In this document: positions 13,301 through 23,940 of the stretch, piece after piece | Layout: the number at the start of each line of letters is the position of its first letter | Numbering within the stretch: position 1 is the first letter of the stretch | NCBI GenBank assembly: GCA_030544215.1 | Contig: JARZZO010000002.1 | Span: 73,973,150-74,037,149, forward strand | Direction: 5' to 3' | DNA from: Zantedeschia hybrid cultivar | Taxonomy: Eukaryota > Streptophyta > Magnoliopsida > Alismatales > Araceae | DNA length: 64,000 nt | Made by a program: the position numbers and the translations under genes | Notes under the pieces: model-generated | Told to the model about the DNA's origin: nothing | The model's input: only the letters and a program-made list of their open reading frames with translations | Database searches by the model: none

Positions 13301-14966
13301 AAAGATTAGACTTATCATTAGGTAATATTCACGTGGAGCCCCCCAACAACCGCGCTATTACTAATGGGTGGCGATTCTTAAGCGCTTAATTCGTCGTCAA
13401 TCGCTGAGGGCGACGGGTTGTTTAAACCGCACATGTGAAAATTACGGAAAAGAGGAATTAGATGTTGTAGGTAGCTGATGGCAGTTAACTAGGTAATTAA
13501 AACGAACTAATTAGATGTGGGGGATTAATTAATTATTCCTCACCGGAACTGTTCGGTGTGTGGCAGCGGCCGCTTCGTCTTCCCCTTCCGCTCCTCCGCC
13601 ACCGCCTCCTCGCCGACGTCGTAGAGCAGTGCTGCATCCGACGGCAGAGGCAGCTTCCGGTTCCTCCATGCTGCCGCCACCACGGAGGCGATCTGTGTCA
13701 GCGGGCTCCCCACCAGCTTCTTGAAGCGGTACCGGCGAGTGCCGGAGAGGAACAGGACCAGCCCTAGTAGGATGGCGGTGGCGCATATGCCGTAGCCCCA
13801 CCGCCGCCCCAGGTGGTCCTGTACGTAAACGAGCACCGTGACCGCCAGCAGGGAGCCGAGGCTGATGAGGAAGAAGAACCAGTTGAAGAACATCATCATC
13901 TGCTTCTTCTCCGACGGGTCCGACTCGTCGAACTGGTCGGAGCCGAAGCCGGAGACGCTGGACTTGAGCCCTCCCGTTCCCAGGGCGGTCAGGTAGAGGG
14001 CGAGGTAGAGCACCGCCAGCTGCATGCCTGAGGCTGGTATGCAGGTGTTGGAGGACGGGACGCAAGGGGGTGGCCGGAGGCTGGGGACGGCCGTCGATAT
14101 GGTCAGGATTGTCACCCCCTTCATGCGAAAGTTCCCCAGAACGAGTCAATGGAGGATACAAATAACGCAACCGGAGAGGGAGATCAAAGGAAGCGGTGGG
14201 TGGGGAGTTCTTACTGTTGCCTGGACGGCGACGAAGATGGCGATGGTGAGATACCTGGCGAAGTACATCAAATTAAGGAGCAAAAGAATATGTGAAACAA
14301 AGGAAGCTGGGTTGTTGATATGGTCCAAAGGCACATAGACAAAGTTTACTATATATATATAGCAAGGCCGCATCAGATCACCTGCCGAGGTAGGTGTCGG
14401 CGATGAAGCCGCCAAGGAGGCAGAGCATGAAGGAGGTGCCGAGGAAGTTGGTGACGGTGTTGGCGGCGACGGCATTGCCGAGGTGCATCGTGCCCGTCAT
14501 GTAGGTCACCAGGTTCACCGCGATCCCCAGCGACGTCAGCCGCTCGTTCAGCTCAGCCACTGTGGTTTCCATTCGCTTTGTTGATCATGTTTCTCAAACA
14601 CAACCAAACGGAGAAAAACATATATCCATATATATGAAGAGGCGATCGGAACATCGAGAAAGAACATGCGTTTACAGATGACGGTAGTCTAGTACCTAGT
14701 ACGGGTTAATTAGCTTCATCTGGTGGGAATCTGTGACGGGGTGGACTTATCTCTGATATGAGAGAGAGAGAGAAAGAGAGCGAGAGAGAGAGAGAGAGAG
14801 ATAAGAAGACAGAGAGAGGGGAGGGGTGGGGGAGGAAGAGGAGAGGACCTAGGATGGTGGCGGCACTTGTCCAGCCCCCAGTTTTGGAACGGACGGCGGG
14901 GCGGCCCTTGTAGTCCCAGGCATCTGGCAGCAGCTTGCCGCCATCTGTCTCCGGCAGTGTGGCCAT
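10351..14966 (-). CDS. NPF6.3-like: NPF6.3/NRT1.1-type nitrate (or chloride) transporter
   Basis: Five exons: 14849-14966, 14382-14559, 14215-14254, 13544-14118 and 10351-11236, all GT-AG, phases consistent, 598 aa, near the usual NRT1.1 length of about 590. Proton-coupled plasma-membrane transporter of the NRT1/PTR family with about 12 membrane segments. The proton-coupling ExxER motif is ELNER at 42-46. Thr102 (RYLTIAIF) matches the phosphorylated Thr101 of Arabidopsis NRT1.1, so affinity switching could be conserved. The nitrate-binding His356 position is Tyr356 (FWTVYAQMTT), as in rice NRT1.1A and maize NPF6.4. The C-terminal block DNLNKGRLYNFYWL is well conserved. Start: the first ATG, opening MATLPETDGG, matches the family start and lies 88 bp from a TATA box. 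No frameshift or stop is seen. Intron 1 has an AG microsatellite, and the 2.3-kb intron 4 holds two MITEs. Confidence 0.95.
11452..11716. mobile_element. Long-TIR MITE in NPF6 intron 4
   Basis: Two arms of about 90 bp are inverted copies of each other: left begins TTTTTATACATATAA, and the reverse complement of the right begins TTTTTACATATAAG, continuing through matching 'taattt..gtgatatta.aaataa' and 'tttacaaataaat' blocks. No ORF. The superfamily is unclear because no target duplication is convincing. Confidence 0.6.
11970..12240. mobile_element. AATAAG-rich MITE, copy in NPF6 intron 4
   Basis: Homologous in inverted orientation to 15112-15335 upstream of the same gene. Shared blocks include 'attaaaataa', 'gatagtttt' and 'aataagtaatt'. 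It is non-coding and the borders are approximate. Confidence 0.5.
14761..14801. repeat. AG microsatellite in NPF6 intron 1
   Basis: Imperfect (AG)n run interrupted by aaag and cgag, about 50 bp inside intron 1 from its donor. Confidence 0.9.
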
Positions 14967-15053
14967 TTGGAGGGTAGGAAGGGATCGGAGAAGAGGGAAG
15001 TCACCCTCTGGTTTGCTTGGGTACCTTGCAGGCCGGGGGCATCGCTGGTGGCC

Positions 15054-15060
15054 TATTTAT
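15054..15060 (-). promoter_or_regulatory. TATA box of the NPF6 gene
   Basis: On the minus strand the sequence reads ATAAATA within GATAAATAGGCC, 88 bp upstream of the ATG at 14966, a normal position for a TATA box with a short leader. Inferred from sequence and position only. Confidence 0.6.
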
Positions 15061-15650
15061 CGTGCAGGACACTGGGCTCCTCTTCACTTAGTCTCACTTG
15101 AGTAGAATAAGTTATCTCGTGGGGCTCACCGACCGAATAACTTATATTAAAATAAAGAATGTTTCAATTTGATAGTTTTATGAGATTCGTTGATTAAATA
15201 ATAAGAATAAGTAATTCTTGACTTATTCTCCTTATTCTTCGAACATGTTATTTTACACCGATATAAGTTATTTTATTTGTCAAAGTAAAATTAAGTTTAT
15301 TCTCTTCTTATTCACTTTCATTATTCTCTTGGCATAAGATTCTGGGGATTTCTTAAACCAGAATAAGAGGTATTTTGATTTGGTAGTCCACCCAAAATAA
15401 GGAAAATTATAGTGCGCTATTCCAAGTGATTTGGTAGGAATAAGTGGAATAAGGAGTGAAATAAAAGGTAAAATTGAGAGAATTGAAAGAATTAGCTATT
15501 CCAGGTAGATTTGAGGAGTTGGGAGAATTGGAGGAATTAGACATACCCTCAACCAAATCAGAATAGGACATTTATACCAGTTATTCTGACCCTATTCCAC
15601 AAACAAAGTGAGCATTAGAGTCCAATCAAAGTGGGGCTTAGAGTCCAATT
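15061..15650. repeat. MITE cluster in the NPF6 upstream region
   Basis: 15112-15335 is the inverted relative of the MITE at 11970-12240. A further AATAAG/TTATTCC-rich stretch at about 15345-15605 looks like a second related insertion. The first copy lies only about 50 bp upstream of the TATA box, so it may form part of the promoter. Confidence 0.5.
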
Positions 15651-16069
15651 TAGTGGTAGATGCAGTTCATTTCAGTGGGGTCCCAGGACTCCGCTGAAAT
15701 TTTAAAATTTCATTAGAAGAATCTTAATTTAATAAGATAAATTTCAAATTTAGATATAAGATGATTCCACTGAATTTTTTAAATGACCCATAGGACTCTC
15801 ACTCGGAGCTCAGTTCCACTGAATTTTTTACATAATATTATGATTTTTATTTATGATTTAATAAAAAAATTGTTGAGTGTATTTGGAAGAAAAAATTCTT
15901 CACAACGAAGTGTAACATTTTTATTAAAGTATATCATTTTTATAATGATTAAAATATATTTATTTTTATTTTTTATTTTAATATTTTTAATATAATAAAA
16001 ATAAAATATCAATATATTTAATAATAATCCGAATGACCCCACCGGACAGAATTTCTGCGTTCGCCGCTG
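15651..16069. mobile_element. hAT-like MITE with TAGTGG ends, TSD GTCCAATT
   Basis: The right end 'atttctgcgttcgccgctg' matches the right end of the family member at 5240-5522. The element is bounded by a perfect 8-bp duplication GTCCAATT (15643-15650 and 16070-16077). It is longer than its relatives because of an extremely AT-rich block at 15830-16020. Confidence 0.8.
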
Positions 16070-16436
16070 GTCCAATTCATGTAAGTGCAGGTAAGGAGGG
16101 GATTGAGTAAATATAAAGAAGAGAGGAAATTTTTCAAAAGAAAACCTTTTTCACGTGAGAGGATTTTTTTTTGAAAAACTTCCTCTTCGGACTTATTAAA
16201 TTCCCTCCTAACCCGCAATCGGAGGATCTGGATTCCTTCGCTTACGTCTTCTCTTAATAACTCGACCAACAGATGCATGCACCAAACACAGATCGCCCTC
16301 CCCGCTGCTACATGGGTTGATAGCCTCTGCGCCGTTGGCGCACTACGCCCTGTGTATTTTAATACTAAAAGTGTTGGGGCCTATCAATATCGATCCAAAA
16401 TTGGATTACATGATCACATGGGATTAGGATAACCTG
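16070..16436. other. Intergenic region, no recognised gene
   Basis: A short mixed-composition spacer between two MITEs. No coding or RNA feature is seen. Confidence 0.4.
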
Positions 16437-17062
16437 GCTGCAAATTGATATCTGAGTTTTGATTATTCACCTCTTTCTCGTTTTTGTTAATGGACACGAA
16501 AATCCATTAAAGACTCCCCATCAAGTTATAGAAAAAAAGAAATAAATCAATCTGAAACAAAAAATAATTGTTCCACATCCGTTAACTATTTCTGTTTCCG
16601 GATTCGTGCATCTTATATGCATTATCTTGCAAGGTAAAATTTGAATGCATTAGTTGGCCGGTCCATCTCATATTCAATGGCAAAATATCTTTTTGCTAGT
16701 TTGACAAAAGTAAAGCTAAAGTAAGAAGTATAAAACTTTCTTAAAATTTAATGTGATTTTATGGTGCATGATTTGGATATATTTATATGTAGATTTAGAC
16801 CAATAGTTAAAATAGATTTCAAAATTTAAAATTCATAGATTATGAGAATTAACGTAAATTAAAACCTTATAAGTTTGAAAATTTTAATTATTAGAACAAA
16901 GTTTATCGAAAGTAAATAATAATAGTGATTTAAAATCACTTCTTATTATAGTGATAATTATAGCGGAAACTTTCATTTCCATCTCTATCTCCGATAAACA
17001 TTATAGGAAACAAAGGCGGAATGTGTCATTTTTGTTTTTATCTCTGACCCACTAATAGCCCT
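16437..17062. mobile_element. hAT-like MITE, copy 2 (relative of 3654-4323)
   Basis: Homologous end to end with 3654-4323, sharing blocks such as 'gattttatgg', 'tatttat.tgtagatttaga' and 'agtgattt.aaat'. The right end reads CCACTAATAGCCCTA, the reverse complement of a TAGGGCTRTTARTGG hAT-like terminus. The left terminus is decayed and no target duplication survives. Confidence 0.55.
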
Positions 17063-17325
17063 ACCTACACCCATTCTCTAGACCATTACTAGGACCCTTA
17101 AATTTTATTAGAAGAAGAAGAGAGATGGTGATCCGGATCTGATCAAACGGCCGTATTCATTAATTAGTAAGTTCATTTTGTTCTAACTTGGCACTGATGA
17201 CATTCAAAAGACATCTATTTACCGAGTCCCATGATTTGGAATTTGATGGTGCTTATAATTTGAACTCTTAAGAGCTTCGCAACGTGGATTATGTGAGATC
17301 CACAAGATTACCTTTTGGATTGGGA
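17063..17325. other. Intergenic spacer and left TSD of the hAT-like element
   Basis: No gene is seen. Positions 17318-17325 (GATTGGGA) are the left target duplication of the element at 17326-18513. Confidence 0.6.
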
Positions 17326-18513
17326 TAGGGTTGTCAATGGGCTGGGCCCGGCTCGACCCAAGCTTAACCTAGTCCGGTCCGTGCTACAACCTGGCCTGGC
17401 CCAACCTAGCCCACATACATATTACAAAGCCCGTGGGACCCAATGGAGGCCCGACTCATGACGCCTCCCATTCTCCTTCCATCTCCCTACACGACTTTTG
17501 CCATTGGTGCCGCCAACTCGCTGCCACTTCCTCAAACTAATGCACCACTGGACGGCGGCGACTGCGGCGACCTTCGCCACCGGTCTCTCCGCCATCAGAT
17601 CAGTTTCCCGTGTCCCCTTGCCAGGACCATCCATACATGATTCCATCGGGGACCCCTTCGCCAGCACCGGCCCCAATGAGACCTCGGCACGCTCGGCCGC
17701 AGAGAGGGGGGGATCCGAGGAGAAATAGACGACGGAGGAGGAGGAGGAGTGGGCGGCATGCTCCAGACCCGCCCTCTAGTGAGCCCCGCAAGGTCAGTGG
17801 CCGCGACGAGCGTCGTCTTCAGTGCCGCCGCCGGACCACACAGCGTCGAGTGTCGCGCCCCCTCAAGAAGCACGAGGACAATGCCGTCAGCGAGCCTGTG
17901 GAAATCACGCAGTGGTGCCATGGCAGAAATTTGAGTGAACAGGTTAGCAACGCCAGTCCAAGGAAGACGCAACTGCTGCCGACACACCCCCCAGCCCCAT
18001 CCTCCTCTCCACCGTCAACCCCGCAGCTTGACGCACGCCGACTCCCTGCTGAGGGAGACGCCTCGGCATATCTCTGGTGGGAGGAGGCGAAGTGGCATGT
18101 CGTTGCCCGTGCGGAGCCTGCCCCGCACCTCAAAATCAACGCGGACGACATCCACGGCAAGCTATTCCCACCTCTGCAACTGCAGAGACTCCTGCAAAAG
18201 CCACCATCAAAGAAGCAAAAGATGAAGGCAAGGTCAAAGTTACTCCGGCCCGAGTGTGCCAACACCTCCTCCGCCGATACTAACTGGTTTAGTAGTGAAG
18301 ACGATGGCGATGAAGAAGAAGAGTACGAAGAGGACTATGACTATGAAGAGTCGATCGCAAGAGAGGCATGTGCCTCGGGCTGCCGGGCTCAGCCCGTGGG
18401 CTCATTCTTAGGCCCAACTTTGGCCCGCAGGCTCAAAGTATCAACCCAAAATGTAGCCCGCATCTAGCCCAGCCTGAAAGCCCGCGGGCCAGCCTGGCCC
18501 ATTGATAGCCCTA
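17326..18513. mobile_element. hAT-like element with GC-rich cargo, TSD GATTGGGA
   Basis: Terminal inverted repeats TAGGGTTGTCAATGGGC (left) and GCCCATTGATAGCCCTA (right end; TAGGGCTATCAATGGGC in reverse complement) are flanked by a perfect 8-bp duplication GATTGGGA (17318-17325 and 18514-18521). Both features fit the hAT superfamily. Subterminal regions are rich in gggcccggc/gcccgcgggc motifs. The GC-rich interior of about 1 kb encodes no transposase that I can see and contrasts sharply with the AT-rich surroundings, suggesting captured host sequence. Confidence 0.85.
17610..18467 (+). CDS. Uncharacterised ORF inside hAT-like element
   Basis: A 285-aa open frame fills most of the interior of the hAT-like element. 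It is low-complexity: an Arg-rich run near residues 37-50, Ser/Pro-rich stretches, a more ordinary segment around residues 150-185 (ASAYLWWEEAKWHVVARAEP), a Lys-rich patch and a strongly acidic Asp/Glu/Tyr run near 230-250. The last 30 or so codons lie in the element's own terminal region. I recognise no family. In GC-rich DNA long frames arise by chance, and an overlapping minus-strand frame also exists, so this may be captured gene fragments rather than a translated gene. Confidence 0.25.
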   Translation: MSPCQDHPYMIPSGTPSPAPAPMRPRHARPQRGGDPRRNRRRRRRRSGRHAPDPPSSEPRKVSGRDERRLQCRRRTTQRRVSRPLKKHEDNAVSEPVEITQWCHGRNLSEQVSNASPRKTQLLPTHPPAPSSSPPSTPQLDARRLPAEGDASAYLWWEEAKWHVVARAEPAPHLKINADDIHGKLFPPLQLQRLLQKPPSKKQKMKARSKLLRPECANTSSADTNWFSSEDDGDEEEEYEEDYDYEESIAREACASGCRAQPVGSFLGPTLARRLKVSTQNVARI

Positions 18514-18521
18514 GATTGGGA

Positions 18522-18923
18522 TGCTGCGTGCGAAGTCTGTAGTCATTCCAACAATGGAAAAAGGAAAAATCAACGTGTTTAGTAATTAGTAGTGGTTTTT
18601 TTCTCCAAAAGCCTCGGGCCACAACCGAATCTTTTAGCAAAACATTGTGTAATAGTTGTAATGATTCATTTTTAGATTTTCGAAGTCAAACTCACTTCGC
18701 CAACTCACTTATTTGATATTCACCTAAATCACAATCATGTGCAGTCTAAATTAATAGAGTATCGAAAGACACTCAACGTCAAACCCACCTTGAGGATCCT
18801 TCCATGGGAAGTGCGAGGACCCGCTTGGAAAGTCATGTTTGACCTCTTATCCCCTCACAGATAATGCTCTGATAAAATTAGATCTACACGATTTTAAATA
18901 GGTACACTCACCTATACTATACT
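18522..18923 (-). other. Possible retrotransposon leader next to LTR
   Basis: Read on the minus strand, this follows the LTR end at 18924. The stretch at about 18862-18875 reads TTATCAGAGCATTAT, resembling the TGGTATCAGAGC primer-binding site used by many plant LTR elements, but it lies about 45 bp inside rather than next to the LTR. No coding region is seen. Confidence 0.35.
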
Positions 18924-19942
18924 TGTAACGACCCGCCACCCTATAATCAATGATCCAATTACTAAATGGGTACCGAATTATTAAAATTTGGAATTAATCC
19001 AGGATCTCGATAAGTCTAGAAAATAAATAATAAATTAAGTTAAACATCCACATCACATCGAATTGTAAAGGAAGTGCAGGAATTAAAAATGATTACAATT
19101 CGACTTGACTCAGCAAATAATTACATATTCCAACAGAAAAGAAGTAACTAAGCGTACATGTTTGAAAGGAAAATGACAACTACATCGGTGCATATTCTAG
19201 AATAGTAGCTGCTGGCGTGCAACCCAAGACAAAACCCTCCACGCTACGCCTGCCTAGAACCTTCACCTGAAAACCGAAGGGGTGAGTTTCATCAAAATGG
19301 ACTCAGTAGGGATCCTTCGATCCCCACCACCCACTCATACACCCACAAGTGCAACAACACAAATATAGGCAATTTAAATAAATAAAGCAGTAAACACAAC
19401 TTCCAAAGATTCTCAAATTTCAATATAAAACGCATACATTCATAAATGTAACATGCACAACTCTGAAACTACTCCACCACGGAGTCCACAACCAACGTCT
19501 CGGCTAAACACATAAACCACGCGGCCGAACGTGAAAAACACTGACCCGCTGGGACCAAACAGCAACTCCTCTGATAGCGCACTGGCTACTCCGGCCTGTC
19601 TAGCTCTAAGTGGCTCTGCTTCCCCCAGCACGAGTGGCACTCCAAATGTACCACTCCCACACCGGTACTAGCTATACTCCGGGGTACACCAGGTGACCAT
19701 CTCTCTAGGCATCACCCCACCACTCCCATACTGGCGCCGTGTCACTTCCACACCGACACAGGATGTCTAAGCGCTAACAACTGTCACTTTAGGTCCATGG
19801 TCGCACGAAACACAACACAGTGTGATCCGATCACGTAGAAACCCTCGTCCTCGAGTACGTTTTTAAGCATGCATTTAACCAAACTATCTAATAATGTAAA
19901 CACATTTTAATTACATGAATTAATGAGGTTCTGTCTTGAATC

Positions 19943-20163
19943 GCGTTGCCCATGGCCGACATCTTTCAAAACCCCTAAACTGGTTCATACGAAAAACTGG
20001 CCTCAGAATATGGCCTAAAATGCGTCGCCTCTGGCAGCCGCCGTTTAAATGGCGTCGCTGTCCTTGGACACTATTTAAAACAGAGACAAACTCTCTTATC
20101 TGGGCTAAATCGCGTCTCGGGTGGAAGCTGCCATTTAAAATGGCGTCTCTGTCCCCAGACGCC
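19943..20163. repeat. Cluster of palindromic modules with 10-base spacers
   Basis: Five modules with arms around GCGTC and GACGCC (some decayed) separated by exactly 10 bases, starting at 19943, 20022, 20052, 20112 and 20143. The best is ATGGCGTC, 10 bases, GACGCCAT at 20141-20165. The spacers all differ. Confidence 0.75.
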
Positions 20164-20742
20164 ATTTAACGCACACAGACAGGTTCCCATCGGCCTCCCC
20201 CGAGTTACAACGTGGGATTTCTCCCTCCAAATCGCATAAAAAAATGTTAAAAACATGGAGAAAGTAGGGAAGAAGCCTAATTATTTTTATAAAGAACCCC
20301 TTAGAATATGCTTTCTACCCTAGAAGCACCCATACACATTTCATGCTTTTAAAGCGGGAAAAATCATGATTTTAAACAAAACACCGCGAAGATCGTCACC
20401 CTATAGGTTACTTGAACTCCTCTGAACTCTAGGCCGCCGAACCGCCACGCCACAAGCCGCCGAACCGCTACGCCACAAGCCGCCGCCGATACTACCATGG
20501 ACGCTGTCACTCCACCGGGACGTCGGCCGCTGTCCGGAGAGAAATGCGCCGCGGAGGAGATGGTGGTGGTAGTGGTGGAAGTTAAGAGGTTGATGGAGTG
20601 GAGGGAGAGAAGGAATGGAGAGAGGAAAGGAAGGAGAAGGGGAAGGGGGCGTCGGATGGATTGGATGGGAGAGGGAGGAGAGAGAGAGAAATGGAGAGAA
20701 AGAAATGAAAGCTTCGAAGCATCAACCGAAATTCACTAAAAT

Positions 20743-20968
20743 GCGTCGTCCAAGACCGACGCCAATCAGACGACAAGACGGGTTTGTACACTGACATACT
20801 AGAGCCGTACTATAGATGGCGTCGACCATGCAAGACGCCATTCAGACGATCAGACTAGGCCATACTCTCGCGGCCCAAAATCGGCCCACGTGGCGTCCAC
20901 GTGGCACACTCTAAAACGCGTCCCCCTAATCGAACGCTGTTTGAACTGCATCTCGCAAGTTCGACGCG
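20743..20968. repeat. Second cluster of palindromic modules
   Basis: Four modules of the same design as at 19943-20163 start at 20743, 20819, 20918 and 20948. The best pair is GGCGTC, 10 bases, GACGCC at 20818-20839. Confidence 0.7.
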
Positions 20969-21056
20969 AAAAAGAACCCATGTTCCAGCCCCACAAGAGT
21001 CCAAATTAAGGGGTCTGACACCGAAACTGACCCGATAACTGAATCCGAAATCTCAA

Positions 21057-22281
21057 TCCTTACAATACTAATAAAACAAAGTTTCTAATTCAACTGATGT
21101 GGCACTCTCATATTCTTCCCGCCAAAAAAAATATTAAACAATTCTTATGAGAAGTCACTAATAGTCATAAGTTTATTATGATTATTTTTTCTCTTTGTCA
21201 CCTCCATTCATTTCAAAATAACTTATTAATGATCATAACTCTTCCTTTTACCCATTTCAAAATAACTCATGAATGGCTTTAACTCTCACTCTCTGCCTTT
21301 TTCAAAATAACTCATTAATGGGGCTCTCTTTGTGTGTGTGTGTGTGTAGGGGGGGGGGGGAGCAGGGGGCTATGGCCCCTCTAAAATTGAGGAGCTTATT
21401 TGATAATAAAAATATTAATTTATTTATATTATAATAAAAATATTAAAAAAAATAAAAAACTATGTTAATATAAAATATAAAATAATATTATTCTTAAATA
21501 TTTGCCTTACTCTATTTTATTTAACTTATCTTATAAATTTATTCAACTCATATACTTTTTGTCGTATATTAACTATATTTATTATTTATTATGTTAATTT
21601 TATATGTTAATAATTGCCATATCATATAATATTTAATATGTATAGTCACATATATATTTTTTTAGTTATAAAATTTTTAGCTGTAATGTATGACATATTG
21701 ATATTTTTATGTATATTAACATAATAGTAAGCCACGTGGTAAAGAAAATGGTTTAAAATCCTAAAGTTAGAAGCATATCTTTTGTATCGTTACTTAATGT
21801 CAGCCTTTATTGACAATATCTTTCATGAATAATTTATTTTTGAATAATGATATTGTTAAAATCTTTATTATGTAGAAATACCATAGTCGTCCATTGTATT
21901 CGAATAGTGTTTTGCCTAATTTACACGCTTTTATGGTTTCATCATATTTTCTATTCAAAATTATATTTATACTTAGTTATGTGCTACATGGTACTTTTTT
22001 TTTTCAACACTACTTTAGATCTCTTGAAATATCTTCATTAAATTCACCTAGTTAGCACTACAGTTAAGTACGCGAGTGAAATGCCTTCATATTGGAGTCC
22101 TTATTAAGTGAAATTAAAAAAATAATATTTTTCAAGTAAAATTATTTTATATTTGATATTTACTTAAAATTAAAAAATTATTAATATTTAAATCAATATG
22201 ATATTTTTATCTTAACATAAAATTTAATATTTTTTAAATAATTTCACATGAATTCCATGCATTGCACGGGTTTGAAACTAG
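21057..22281 (+). mobile_element. Helitron-like element
   Basis: It starts TCCTTACAATACTAATAAAA after an A and ends with GCACGGGTTTGAAACTAG before a T, matching the plant Helitron pattern (5' TC..., 3' CTAG, insertion between A and T, no target duplication). A decayed hairpin (CCATGC ATT GCACGG) lies just before the CTAG. The interior is AT-rich and non-coding, with a threefold 'tttcaaaataactcattaatg' repeat (21215-21320), a GT microsatellite and a 12-base G run (21331-21360). Confidence 0.6.
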
Positions 22282-23940
22282 TTAACTTATATTTTGACTC
22301 AAGTTTTTCCACAATAAAAGTATTAAAGTTATCTGGCAGTCCAATTTAAAATCTTTGGCCACGAGTGAAATAGATTCAATTTTTTTAGCACTTGTTTCAT
22401 TCCAAAATAAGGGAAAATAGGATCAACTTATTTAGTCTTACTTTTTCCTTTCTGCTTTGATATTGCACAATTCTTGGTAACTTAGTTGATTAAAATAAGA
22501 GAGAATGAAGACGAGTAAAAATCCTCGAATTGCTTAATCTACTAGAATGAGCATTAATGACATCTGTTTTTATCATATTTTATTTTTTTATTTCTTTTAT
22601 TTAATTAAAATAACTTATTCCAATGGAATTATGATAAAATAGACAAAGCAAAACAAGTCATACTTCAGTATAAGTGATCCGGGAACGCTTATATTATAAT
22701 AAGCAATCCAGTTATCAAATTAGACCTTAAAATGTTATATTATATTTCCTACTAGGGCTGCAAATGAACCATGAACCAATACGCTCAATGAACTTCTCGT
22801 AAGACTGCTCAATAAGAGTTCGATTCGACTTGTTTATTAAACTAAATAAATAAGTTTAAACAAAATTCTGAATTTGATTTATTAAATGAGTCAAGTTTGA
22901 ACACAAGTGAATTCGGTTTGAATATACTCGCACTTGCTAAGAACTCGTTTAAGTACTCATTAAGATCTTTTTTAATTATTTTAATCATTTATAATCTTAA
23001 CTAATATTCTAATATCTTGTAGGATTTTCCCAAATTTTACTAGTACAGCTATTTAGTGCAATAACTAGGCACCCTCTCGAGTAACTATTAGGCGTGGCTC
23101 CCTACCAATAGCCTATAACAAGAGTTCTCAGTCTGTTTTTGAAACTTCATCTACATAATTAGTGAAATTGGTACTTGGAGACGTACCAGGTGAGCTTCTA
23201 GCATGTTTTAATTCATTAAATAGCATCAGCCACATCAAGAACTTTTACATTAGTTTGAATACGTAAGGATGATGCTTTCTCTGTTATCGCATGCAGGTGA
23301 GTACATAGAATATAGTTAACATCAACATATACACGCGCCATGAGCTCAGTGAGTGCTTAGGCGTATCCACGTCAAAACCATAAAAACTTGGGACATGACC
23401 GTTATGCTAAGAGAAGAGATCTTCTTAGTACAGTGTAGAACAAGAGTCCAGCAATATTAAGAGGGAAATGAAATCAAACATAGTAAAAAAAATTCCTCAC
23501 ATGATCTAAAAATTTTACGAATACTTGAATCCTCCCCCTCTCAGTATTACTAAATTTCTGTCCAACTATGTACAGAGAAAATCTCTTCTCTTATACTAAT
23601 CTACATTCATAAGTTATTAATTACCGTGAAAAGGGAAAAAGAATATTGATTTGAGGGCAGTAACCTTTTTCCTTTTCTTGCGGCAAAGGCAACCACACAC
23701 TTTCGTTGCCGTTTGCTACTGAGAAAGGGATCTTTACATAACATATCCATCTCAAATTCGATCTAAGAAAGACTAATCCAAGCATAGTTTAGTTGCCATT
23801 AGTTCCGTGTGGTTTTATTGATTTTTGGCTACACAACTAATCATCTTATACAAATTGGCTACATACTAGCCTTTAATCCGATTTGAAGGATTTCAAATAA
23901 GCTTATGCTGAAGCACAGATATACCTACACCATTTGGCTC
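22282..23940. other. Intergenic region with TE fragments
   Basis: 22380-22730 resembles the AATAAG-rich MITEs near the NPF6 gene. 22756 onward (TAGGGCTGCAAATGAACC) looks like one end of a hAT-like element whose other end is not found. The remainder shows no supported gene. Confidence 0.4.

Larger units (their letters stand above)
18924..21020 (-). mobile_element. Long terminal repeat (about 2.1 kb), minus orientation
   Basis: On the minus strand it begins TGTCAGACCCC and ends GGTGGCGGGTCGTTACA (TG...CA). Its 3' part (GGGATCGAAGGATCC, then TGAGTCC..., CTCACCCC) resembles 32370-32440, pointing to related LTRs. It contains a 23-bp tandem repeat at 20433-20478, a purine-rich block at 20555-20700, and at least nine palindromic modules with 10-base spacers (19943-20163 and 20743-20968). 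The flanking pentamers (atact / ccgaa) do not match, so this is an LTR fragment or recombinant, not a clean solo LTR. Confidence 0.6.

Noticed and set aside
17595..17987. Minus-strand open frame inside the hAT-like element
   Set aside because: Overlaps the longer plus-strand frame in GC-rich DNA. No domain, so neither can be preferred with confidence.
19943..20968. CRISPR-like array
   Set aside because: Spacers are 10 bases, repeats are palindromic half-sites and the DNA is a plant LTR. No relation to CRISPR.
18924..21020. Idea that this is a clean solo LTR
   Set aside because: Flanking pentamers do not match and a primer-binding-like motif follows on one side, so a partial element is more likely.
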